Assembly (NCBI RefSeq): GCF_963676685.1
Contig: NC_092354.1
Location: 19,226,746-19,290,745 of the forward strand
From: Mytilus edulis
Lineage: Eukaryota; Mollusca; Bivalvia; Mytilida; Mytilidae
Length of the DNA stretch: 64,000 bases
Reading direction: 5' to 3'
Positions 1-9,773 of this stretch are shown piece by piece; within the stretch, counting starts at the first letter, position 1, and each line of letters starts with the position of its first letter. The translations under genes were made by a program, and so were the position numbers. The notes below the pieces were generated by a model. It saw nothing but the letters and a program-made list of their open reading frames with translations, was not told the origin of the DNA and did no database searches.

Positions 1-520
1 TGCGACTCCATATGAGAGTTATTTCCCCTTATGCATTTGATATAAGTGTAATGCGTTTCTAACTGGTAAACCATCAGTGATATAGGCCTAGGGTCTTTGG
101 ATTTAAGTTCCTTGGTCCAAAAAAATGAAAATAAGGTCAAGGTCAAAGGTCAAGGTCATATTCTAAATTTTGATTTCGGCTTATTTTCTCATATTTTCAA
201 CAACCATGAAAGATATTGACAAATTATTTTTACTAAATTGTTAGTTGCGACATGTTGTAACTTATAAATATTGGTTGGAAGGGTGTGTTAACAATAAATG
301 AGAGTTTTTGCCCATCTTATATTTAAAATCATGCCTAAAGTGATATAACTCATTAACCATACATATTACAGATCTAGGGTCTTTTTATTTGAGGTCCTTG
401 GTTGGTGACCATGAAATTGAGGTCAAGGTCAAAGGTTAATAGGACGTTCTAGCTTTTGACCTTTGCTTTAAATTCATATTTATACATCATAAAGTCATAG
501 GAACTGACATTTTAGATTCA
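1..520. repeat. Direct repeat copy A (pairs with 1950-2430)
   Basis: This stretch matches 1950-2430 in the same orientation with scattered differences. Shared landmarks are a CCCCTTATG stretch, CTAACTGGTAAACCAT, GGCCTAGGGTCTTTGG and runs of AGGTCA half-sites. No coding frame is seen. The two copies flank the hairpin-bearing repeat at 526-1560, so the block could be one composite repeat unit. Confidence 0.7.
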
Positions 521-525
521 TTTTT

Positions 526-560
526 GTCGAGCCTGCAACTTTTGTTGCAGAAAGCTCGAC
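526..560 (+). other. Nested perfect hairpin heading the repeat
   Basis: The outer stem GTCGAGC (526-532) pairs with 554-560, the inner stem CTGCAAC (533-539) pairs with 544-550, the loop is TTTT, and three unpaired A bases lie between the 3' stems. The whole 35-base structure is kept in the inverted copy at 22108-22142, so it is probably part of the repeat's terminus. Confidence 0.8.
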
Positions 561-1560
561 ATAGGGATAGTGATCCGGCGGCGGCGGCGTTAGCTTACTT
601 CTTAAAAGGTTTATAATTTAGAAGATGAAAGACCTGGATGCTTCATACTTTGTATATAGATGCCTCATGTTACGAAGTTTCCGTCAGTCACATGTCCAAT
701 GTCCTTGACCTCATTTTCATGGTTCAGTGACCACTTGAAAAACAAGTTCAGAATTTTTGTAATGTTGAATTCTCTCTTATTATAAGTAATAGGATAACTA
801 TATTTGGTATGTGCATACCTTGCAAGGTCCTCATGCCCGTCAGGCAGTTTTCACTTGACCTCGACTTCATTTCATGGATCAATGAACAAGGTTAAGTTTT
901 GGTGGTCAAGTCCATATCTCAGATACTATAAGCAATAGGGCTAATATATTTGGTGTATGGAAGGACTGCAAGGTGTACATGTCCAACTGGCAGGTGTCAT
1001 CTGACCTTGACCTCATTTTCATGGTTCAGTGGTTATAGTTAAGTTTTTGTGTTTTGGTCTGTTTTTCTCATACTTTATGCAATAGGTCTACTATATTTGT
1101 TGTATGGCATGATTGTAAGGTGTACATGTCTAGTGGGCAGATCTCATCTGACCTTGACCTCATTTTCATGGTTCAGTGGTCAAAGTTAAGTTTTTAAGTT
1201 TTGGTCTTTTTTATCTAATTTTATATGCCAAAGGTAAACTATATTTGGTGTATGGAAATATATTATGATCTATATGTCAGTCCCGCAGTTTTTATTTGAC
1301 CATGACCTCAAGTTTTTGTGTTTTGGTCTATTTTTCTTAAACTATAAGTAATAGGTCAACTACATTTGTTGTATGGAAGCTTTGTTAGCTGTACATGTCT
1401 GCCTGGCATGGTTCATCTGACCTTGACCTCATTTTCATGGTTCGTTGGTCTTTGTTTAGCTATCTTGGTTAATGTTAAGTTTATGTGACAGTTGTAATAA
1501 AGCTTTATACTTAGGACTATCAACATAATATCAATGATTAATAAAGAAGGCGAGACATTT
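526..1560 (+). repeat. Hairpin-headed dispersed repeat with tandem TGACCTTGACC subrepeats
   Basis: The repeat begins with a nested hairpin (526-560), followed by a GGCGGCGGCGGCG tract at 577-589 and then about six subrepeats of roughly 150 bp, each with a core like TGACCTTGACCTCATTTTC followed by ATGGTTCAGTGG. An inverted, shorter copy lies at 21575-22142 with the same hairpin, the same GC-rich tract and two to three subrepeats. No ORF is seen. The right end near 1560 is approximate. Confidence 0.75.
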
Positions 1561-1949
1561 CAGTGTGTGCACTCTTGTTAATATTTTGATAATAAAATAG
1601 GTCTTTACTTGTGGAAAGACCTTCAATTGTTCTTTGAACAATTGGTTTTTAATTCTCTGAACAATTGGTTTTTAGTTATATTTTTTTTTTTCTTTTGCCT
1701 TATTTTTTTTCTTGCGTAGTATTGTTGTTTCATAAGATGTCGCTTACAATTTGGAGTATGATATCACATAGTTTATTCGCTTTAAAAATTTACAACTGCA
1801 TAACAAAATACTTTACGTTGTAAGAGTTATCTCCTCAAACACTGTTTTTCTTGTGGCCACTACTCCTTGGCAACTGTGAAAGATTACGACAAATTTTTTT
1901 TACCAAATTTCTTGTTACATTAGGATAAGGATTTTAATTTTGACCGAAG

Positions 1950-2430
1950 CTATCCGGAGTCTCCAAATGAGAGTTGTTCCCCCTTATGTATTTGATATAA
2001 GTGATTTGCATTTCTAACTGGTAAACCATAAGTGAAATTGGCCTAGGGTCTTTGGATTTGAGGTCCTTGGTCCCAAAAAATGAAAATTAGGTCAAGGTCA
2101 AAGGTCGAGGTCATATTCTAAATTTTGGTTTTGGCTAATTTTCACTTATCAAAAACTTTATATTTAACCGACAAATACTTTTACTAAATTGTTAACTTAT
2201 ATATTTTAGTTGAAAGGGTGTGTAAACAATAAATGGGAGTTTTCACTATCTTTTTTTAGAATTATGCTTAACGTGATATAACTCATTACCCGTACATATT
2301 CAAGACCTTGGGTCTTTTGATTTGAGATCCTAGGTCTGTGACCTTGAAATTGAGGTCAAGGTCATAGGTTAATTGGCAAATGACGTTGCATAATCAAATT
2401 CTGTTGATGTTTCATTGTCACTACACGTTG
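1950..2430. repeat. Direct repeat copy B (pairs with 1-520)
   Basis: Second copy of the block at 1-520, same orientation, with the same landmark order: GAGAGTTGTTCCCCCTTATG, CTAACTGGTAAACCAT, GGCCTAGGGTCTTTGG and AAGGTCAAGGTCA. 1560-1950 between the repeats is AT-rich and shows nothing recognisable. From 2430 to 2940 I also see no gene; the 98-codon minus-strand frame at 2570-2866 has no recognisable domain. Confidence 0.65.
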
Positions 2431-2981
2431 ATCTGTGCATTGATGGCCAGCAACAAATCTTGTCTACTTGTATCGTTGTCGGAAGAACAGTAGAACGAGT
2501 TTCTGAAGTCATACGTTATGGTTGCAGCACATTTATGTTTTTATGTTTGCAGTATTCTTAAGGGCTAATTCAGTTCTTTGTTTTTTTTAATTTCTCAGAT
2601 ACTTGGCAAAATGGAGATGCAACATTTAAAATAAAAGTAAGTAAGGCAAAGGATTGATAGAACTGTTTCACGAAGCAAAAAAACTGAAACAATCTTTCAA
2701 GGGACCAAAATTTCGCTTTAAGAAATTCGTGCGACTCTAAAAATTCGGTATGTTCAATAACCACAGGTAAGTCAGATTTGGATTTTTTGTAAGGAGAAAG
2801 AAGCATGATAAGCATGAAAAGTAGTTGTAAGAGAATCAAAAACGATTTAGTAAAAAAAATCAACAAAATGAGTGTTGCGTTTCTAAAGTCGTTCAGTATA
2901 TATACATTGTATATATGTAGTCACTTCGATGAAAGAATCATTCGTTTGTTGAATGGCTGTTCTTTTTAGGCACCATAATGC

Positions 2982-4455
2982 ACCCAAGAAGGTATACACC
3001 ATTTTGGGTCTTGCAAAAGAGGGACGAAAGATACCAAATGGACAGTCAAACTCATAAATCTATAATAAACTGACAACGCGTTGGCTAAAAATGAAAAAGA
3101 CAAACAGACAAACAATAGTACACATGACACAACATAGAAAAGTAAGAATAAACAACACGAACCCCACCAAAAACTAGGGGTGATCTCAGGTGCTCCGGAG
3201 GGGTAAGCAGATCGTGCTCCACATGTGGCACCCGTCGTGTTGCTTATGTGATAACAAATCCGGTAAATAGTCTAATTCGGTAGGTAACAATCATGAAAGG
3301 GAAGGGGATTGTAGTTACGACGTCAGGAAAATATCCGATATCATTTATGAAACGGTTATTCCATAACGGTCAACCAACTCGTGATGGCGTCCGTAAAATT
3401 TACGAATGGATGATTTCAACTTCACCATTTAGAACTCTTGGTTTAATAGCTTCCTTGTGAACAGGAACCCTCTATCAAAAAAATCATGATAGGAAATGCA
3501 AGCACGGGAATAGCGTATCAATTGGGAGATATATGCCCCGTATGCAGATGCTGCTGGAATGTTGCTACTTAGAAATGGAAAGTTCACAATAGGAGAACTG
3601 AAATCATTTCTTTTGTCGTAAAGTTTTGTTTTCAACCGACCCTCATTGTCAATTTCTAGATGTAAGTCAAGGTATGGGGCCGACTTAAGTGTATATGTAG
3701 TATCCTTTATCTCTAGTTCGATGGGATAGATACGTTCCACATAGTCACCAAATTTTGAATTATATAGTGAAAGAACGTCATCTATATAGCGGAAAGTAAG
3801 GTTAAAGGATATTTCTAACTTCTTGTCTTTCTTCCGAAGAAGTTCCTGCATGAAGTCAACCTCATAATAATAAAGAAACAAGTCGACAAGTAGAGGGGCA
3901 CAGTTTGTTCCCATTTAAATGCCGACAGTCTGTTGAAAAACACATCCTCCGAACGTAGCAAATATGTTGTCAATCAAGAAATCAAGCATCTTGATAATAT
4001 CTATTTCAGAGAATTTTTTGTTGGAATCAGAGTGATCCTTTACAAAGAAGAATTTATCCCTCCCTAAGACAAGATACTTGTATCTACGTTGGTCATTCTT
4101 TTTTATGAAGCAAAGCAATACCAACTCTTTCAATTTGTCTTTTAGTTTGGAATGTGGAATACTTGTGTAGAGTAGAAAAGTCAAATGTTTTAATACTGTT
4201 ACAAGATGAAAGAGAGTTAAATTGTATGTACTCTAAAAGATCTTTGGAATTTTTAAGTATCCACATCTGATTCACACCACCTCTAGAATAGGCAGTTTCA
4301 CAATAAGCCTTTAATTGCTGATAACATAGATGTTAATAATTTAGAAAGAGGTTTCGTGGAGCACTTGGAAGACCCAGCAATATACCGTTGTTTGTAAGGA
4401 CACTTATGTAGTTTAGGTATCCAATACAGTGATGGAAGATCCAGTTCTTCATCTT
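2982..4455 (-). mobile_element. Decayed reverse-transcriptase retroelement, RT domain and 3' tail
   Basis: Reading on the minus strand, about 4455 down to 3250 encodes pieces of a reverse transcriptase: LPSLYWIPKLHK, an MGTNCAPLL motif (start near 3914) and the catalytic FRYIDDVLS motif near 3790, ending in a YGRHHELVDRYG-type C-terminus. It is broken by at least two frameshifts (near 4320 and 4165) and an in-frame stop just before the MGTNCAP motif (near 3917). The 3' non-coding tail (about 2982-3250) recurs at 31020-31290, 62000-62121 and 63805-64000. I assign it to a Penelope-like or related animal RT family from motif memory; class is uncertain, RT identity is not. Confidence 0.75.
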
Positions 4456-4811
4456 TGCAAGTTACATTACAGATTATAGTGTACACATACCCAGTGGAGA
4501 GGCAAGTAAACGTTTGCATATTAAGTATTGGTTGGCAAGGCAGACATCGTCTATTGATAAACGACTTGCACCATTCTGCAGTTGAACCGCTCTTATTTGA
4601 GGAGACGTCAGCTCTCAGAAATAAGTCTTTCAGACTTGCTAGTCTCCGGAAAAACAGGTGTATTCGGGAAAATCTTGGCTAACTTTGGGTGCTTGGAAAT
4701 GATTTGCCAATTGGCACGGATCAAATGTGAATGGTCAGTAAAGGTGGGATTGCATGTAAAAAACAGCGGAAATATTTTGCTTGAGGTCATTGCGGCTGTC
4801 ATGGTTAGCAC
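4455..4811 (-). mobile_element. Retroelement linker fragment fused to a different RT copy
   Basis: On the minus strand this encodes a broken region with FTCNPTF, HLIRANWQII, a KLAKIFPNTP motif, SLKDLFLRAD in another frame, then a CLPC motif and FTCLSTGYVYTI..TCK. In Penelope-like and related elements such a region lies after the RT and before a GIY-YIG endonuclease. Here it lies upstream of RT sequence, joined at about 4455, so it is a chimeric junction of two element pieces. The assignment is from memory of family motifs. Confidence 0.5.
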
Positions 4812-5019
4812 GCACGCACCCCCTATCTATGTCCCATTACTTAAGTTATAACCTCGTTTGGTTGTATTTATATATATATATATATAATAGGTCAGTTGAT
4901 TAGTAATCACGCTAAATAATTCTGTTAAATTACTGTTTTATATAGTAATACTTGTTTGAATGTTAAAACCGGTGCATTACGTTTGCGCGCATTGCCATTA
5001 CATTTGCGCGCAAAAATCA

Positions 5020-5560
5020 TTACGTTTATTCGATATTCAAGAGCTTGCAGCTCCTACTCAGACTTTGTAATACGTCATCAGTGTCTGAGTAGAAAGTTGA
5101 TGAAACAGGGGTATGTCAAAGAACGTCTCGTTCTTTTTCTAAAAAAGTTCATCGGAAGGTACCAAGACCTTGTTGATAAATATTCCGTATCAACTTCTCA
5201 AATAATACACGATGGTCTTGGTGTATAGATTCTTCGTACTGATGTTGTTTATCATCTTAACAACGTGTTTTATAGTTCTTTCATTTGTCTTTGTTCTATT
5301 ATTAATATTACTTTTACTGTTAAATGGTTTCATGTGATATCCGTTTCACGTGGCTCGGTACTTATACATCTCGTCAATGTGTTTGTATTGGCTTTCATTT
5401 TTTTGTGGTTTGTTTTGTATTTGCGACTTTTTGTATTTCTTTTGTTCTTATAACGTGACTCTGTACTTTAAAAGATCCCGTCAGTATGATATTGTTCTAT
5501 TATATGTCATTATGATATATTTCTATTATGAATTACAATATACGTTGAACCACAAACGTC
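5020..5560 (+). mobile_element. 5'-truncated RT retroelement copy, C-terminus and tail
   Basis: An open frame from about 5020 to 5228 encodes the C-terminal end of the same kind of RT (FIRYSRACSSYSDF, FIGRYQDLVDKYSVSTSQII) and is followed by AT-rich 3' sequence. It is cut off 5' of the palm motifs. It faces the minus-strand copy at 2982-4455 across about 200 bases that include a short (TA)n run at 4870-4884. Confidence 0.65.
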
Positions 5561-5929
5561 AAAATCATTCAATCGCGTAGTGGTATTAACTATTTTTGGA
5601 TTCTTATAAATTCTATATATAACTTTTGGACTAGTTTAAATCTCGGTCTATTTCTTAAATTTATTCTTACATACTTTTGATTTTTTAACCCTGTATGCTA
5701 ACATTCCCATGAAAATTTTAAAATTGTTTGTACGCACATTGAAAGACAAATTTATGTGACGTATAAAATTTTCTGACGTCAGACACTCAATAAATGTGTT
5801 CGTAGATAGTAGATGTTTTTGTGTTTTGTTAAATTGTTCCTTTTAAAATTGTTAAACGATGATGACTGATGTACCCATATTTTGACTATTATATTTATTG
5901 TGTCTGTTTATTTAACGCATCAATGTAAA

Positions 5930-6180
5930 AATATCGGAAATTGATGAGACTGTCATTACAAAAGTGAGAGGGTTAGCGCTATAGAACCAGGTTTAATCCA
6001 CCATTTTCTACATTTGAAAATGCCTGTACCAAGTCAGGAATATGACAGTTCTTGTCCATTCGTTTTTGATGCGTTTTGTTATTTGATTTTGCCATGTGAT
6101 TATGGACTTTCCCAATTGATCTTCCTCTAAGTTCAGTATTTTTGTGATTTTACTTTTTATACAACTCGTCTAAACATCAA
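5930..6180 (+). repeat. Dispersed repeat R3
   Basis: Carries the R3 core CCAAGTCAGGAATATGACAG and the flanking words AGGTTTAATCCACCATTT and GACTTTCC. Other copies lie at 31370-31610, 39060-39300, 46190-46520, 50080-50310, 53230-53480 and 63690-63770. Confidence 0.6.
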
Positions 6181-6222
6181 CCCAACAATGTTAGATCTGT
6201 AAATTTGCTTTCGCAAATTTTT

Positions 6223-6322
6223 GGATTCTCCCTCGCCGGGATTCGAACCCATGCTACTGTGATATCGTGACACCAAATCGCCTGAACTGCAGCCGTCCCG
6301 CTAGACCACACGACCACCTGGG
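6223..6322 (-). repeat. tRNA-derived SINE-like unit
   Basis: On the minus strand there is an A-box-like TGGTCTAGCGG near 6309-6299 and a perfect B-box GGTTCGAATCC near 6249-6239. The acceptor ends do not pair into a clean cloverleaf and the distance between boxes is long, so I call it tRNA-derived rather than a functional tRNA gene. It is bordered by two small hairpins, one at 6201-6220 (AAATTTGC stem) and one near 6322-6336 (GCTCTT stem). Confidence 0.5.
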
Positions 6323-6339
6323 CTCTTAAAAAGAGCTTT

Positions 6340-7256
6340 CGCTGGCCGTGTGTTACCTTTCCACGTCAGTTTTAATCTAGCGGCGTACTGCAGTACATGA
6401 TATATAAGGCATGAAGTAATGCTAGAGTAGATCTTTTTCTGTACTTACTTCCCAGCCGGAGCCTGTACTTTGTCACTTTATACTTTAACGACAATACCGT
6501 CTTGCATTGCACAGACGCACTATCCCCTCCTCTAACTAGTTATACATCTGATGAAAATCAGTTTTTGTTGCAGGAGATGTTACCTTCTCGCATGAATTAA
6601 ACAAGGACAGGTAAGCGCAATACACACAGTAACTTAAGTGTACAGGAAGGATCATCTCCTCATCTCCTCAGTATATAAACATTTATCCAGATTATGCACA
6701 GGTCAAAATAGTTAAAAAAACACACAATGAGATATATTATAGTAGCAATGTCTCTAGCAATTGTTTGCATGTATAATGAGGCAAACATTCACTTCATGTT
6801 CACTTTATTATGCGCTATTTTTTATATGTTAATAACTAAGGAATGTAAGGCAAATTTGTTTCTCATTTTCGTCCTCGTAAACGTGTTGACCCTGCGATTT
6901 TTTTTAAATGTTTGTTGAATATAACCCCATTCTACTCTTTCCAGTTAACGTCCATTTACTCCGTTTGTCGAGTAATCTGAATAAAGCATTACTTTGTCAT
7001 ATTGCATAAAAGCAGTATTTAGAAATACCATTACTCTCATTTTTCAATCATGGATATGTATGAGCATGTTGTTGATTACTCATTGCATTTGGGATAACTG
7101 CAACTAATAGATACATTATGATTTTAAAGTTTCTGATGATAGGATTTTATGGATTATAATGTACGTATTTAATGGAATTATACTGCAAAGCAAGTCATTA
7201 TCACACACGTCAAGGACTAAAATAAGTGCCTAGGCGTGTAGAATTTTTCGCAAACT
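6340..7256. other. No gene seen
   Basis: Single-copy-looking AT-rich sequence. A 63-codon frame at 6727-6918 is rich in hydrophobic residues but has no splice context or recognisable domain. Nothing supportable is annotated here. Confidence 0.5.
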
Positions 7257-7628
7257 ACAGTATGTTAGAAATTGTGTATTGCTGCGATTTGGAATTTAAT
7301 GCACACTTATATATCTTTAATATTTCTTTACGGTTTTCAGCATACACAATCTAATTTTTTTCTCTGCATATAAAACATGTTATGCTTCAAAAATGAATTA
7401 TAATACGATTGTCTGATGTATGCTTTTCTTTTATAAAACGTGATCAATTTCTCTGTGGGAGCATCAGTTGAAAACATTTATCTTTTAGAAACAAACAAAA
7501 TGTTAAATTGAAAAAAAAAGTTCACCAAAAGGACTTGTGGTACCTTTTCGCATGGACTGGCTCATATACAATCAATACTAATGCACTGAAGTTTCTGTTA
7601 AAAAAAACCGCACCCGTCACGTCACTAC
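7257..7628. repeat. 372-bp repeat unit, copy 1 (complete)
   Basis: The unit starts GTATGTTAGAAATTGTG and ends CGCACCCGTCACGTC. Its first part is repeated directly at 7629-7768 and its second part at 8830-9055, so a tandem duplicate follows it and has been split. Confidence 0.75.
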
Positions 7629-7768
7629 CGTATGTTAGAAATTGTGTATTGCTGCTATTTGGAATTTAATGCACACTTATATATATTTAATATTTCTTTA
7701 CGGTTTTAAGCATACACAATCTATTTTTTTCCTCTGTATATAATACATGTTATGCTTCAAAAATGAAT
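7629..7768. repeat. 372-bp repeat unit, copy 2, left part
   Basis: Direct continuation of copy 1, beginning again with GTATGTTAGAAATTGTG and ending at CTTCAAAAATGAAT, where homology stops. The missing right part resumes at about 8830. Confidence 0.75.
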
Positions 7769-8829
7769 AAAAAATGTCTCTTACGCATAGATTATTTTCG
7801 AAACACAGAATTTTTAACTGTGAATATATATCTCCCAGTTGACGAGATATTTCAGGGCTTGTGTTTCCTATACTGATTTCCTTGATAGAGAATGGTTTCT
7901 CTAAGGAAGCTACAAAACGGATAGTTCATATTGGGGAAATTGAAATTATTCCTAAGAAAATTTTACAAACGCATCACGAATTACTTTGAGTGGCCGTTAT
8001 GACAGAGAACGAAGGATATGTCCCAACCGTATTAACCAAAGTCTTACCTGCATCTTCTCTAGTTTGATTTTTCGAATACGACTTACCATCAGGTTTGCAT
8101 TTATATGAGCAACATGACGTGTTCTTTGTGTGTATCGGTATCGGTTTATGCTGTCGGAAAACCTGTAATCACCCCAAGGTGTCTTGAGGGTTTGGTGTAA
8201 GTCATTTCTTATTTTCCACGTTATTGTTATACTTAGAACTATTGTGTGTCTCATGACCGTGTTCTTGTTCGCCTTGGCGTTATCAGGTTGTTCCAACGTG
8301 TGGGGTTGAGTGTTCATTTGGTACTTTTGCCTTTCTTTGTCATAAGACTTTTATAACAAACCAAATTGTATCACATAATGATTTAAAAAATAGAGATCTA
8401 CAATCTGCTTTGGAAATTGCACTTTATATAATGGATGTCGTTTTTTGTGTTACATCTATGTTATGATACTGTCATCTCTGCGATACAGTTCATGATTTTT
8501 TTTTATCATTTCTATATATACACACAGTTTCTGTTTCGACTTTGCAAAAACAAACACGTGTTACACTAAGCAGCGTTTAATCAAAAATCAGTTGGTCACA
8601 AAAACAGAATATAAGGGATACATATAATCAATTATGCAAGTCACAAAGTAATTATCGGGTATACAACATATATAGATATAAAAAGATGTGGTATGAGTGC
8701 CAATGAACAACTTAAAAGTAATCAATTATAAGTCAAGTTACGGTCTTCAACACGTAGCCTTGGCTCACACCGAACAACGATATATAAAGGGTCCCCAAAA
8801 AGATGCTAAATATGCTTATATTTGTTTAT
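7769..8829. mobile_element. Composite insertion splitting the tandem repeat
   Basis: About 1.06 kb lies between the two halves of copy 2. It contains a decayed RT C-terminus in plus orientation at about 7855-8010 (a YTDFLDRE-like motif, then stops) and an R1 copy at about 8680-8815 (AAGATGTGGTATGAGTGCC). No target duplication is obvious. The 106-codon minus frame at 7997-8317 is not recognised. Confidence 0.55.
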
Positions 8830-9055
8830 TATAAAACGATTGTCTGATGTATGCTTTTCTTTTATAAAACGTGATCAATTTCTCTGTGGGAGCATCAGTT
8901 GAAAACATTTATCTTTTAGAAACAAACAAAATGTTAAATTGAAAAAAAAAGTTCATCAAAAGGACTTGTTGCACCTTTTCGCATGGACTGGCTCATATAC
9001 AATCAATACTAATGCACTGAAGTTTCTGTTAAAAAAAACGCACCCGTCACGTCTC
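8830..9055. repeat. 372-bp repeat unit, copy 2, right part
   Basis: Resumes the unit at ATAAAACGATTGTCTGATG and runs to CGCACCCGTCACGTC, near-identical to 7403-7628. Confidence 0.75.
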
Positions 9056-9059
9056 TTCG

Positions 9060-9768
9060 TTGGTTAAACCAATGTAAAACAAAACAAAAATGGTCGGTTG
9101 GAATTGCAGCATTGGCGAAAATAAAGTGAGGATTTAAAAAAAAAGTACATTTATCTGAACCATTCAACCAAAACTTTTATTATTTTAAAATAGGTGTGTT
9201 TCTTACAGTAGTTGTTTATATACATTGAATTTTAAGCAAAATATTTATGACCTGTTACCCTCTAATTGACTTGTTACCCTCTAATTGATTTGCTACTTTT
9301 AAGAAGTAATTGTTTACATGGTTAAGTCGGTCTAGCTTGACACCTTTAAATGTCATTATAGGATAGATATATAATGAGTCACGTTTACTTTGTGTAAACC
9401 CTAAATTAGTACTATATCAAATTATTGATACATTAAATAATAAATGCGGTAAAATGCAAATAGAATCTTTTCATACATTAAAAAACTATGTTATAGAGTC
9501 ATGATAATATGTACATAAAAATGTATGATTTAAAAACGAAATTAAAAAAAAACATAAATGCCTATAATAATAAGACGAGTCCTACTTAATTAATTGACTA
9601 GCACTTAACCATAATGTCTGTAAATAGAAGATAAGTAAAGATCAAGAACAAGGACAAACGTTGGGAAAAAGTGCCAACATTCGTATAAATTGAGATATAT
9701 TTAACATAGTTTGCATGAACATTTTGTGTGTACCTTTTCGATAGTAAGTTTCTGGTGTCAATAAATTC
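9060..9768. other. No gene seen
   Basis: AT-rich sequence with no coding frame, RNA gene or repeat that I recognise. It abuts the left target duplication of the foldback element. Confidence 0.5.
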
Positions 9769-9773
9769 AATGT

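Noticed and set aside
6231..6322. A functional tRNA gene on the minus strand
   Set aside because: The B-box is perfect, but the acceptor stem does not pair and the box spacing is too long, so I call it SINE-like.
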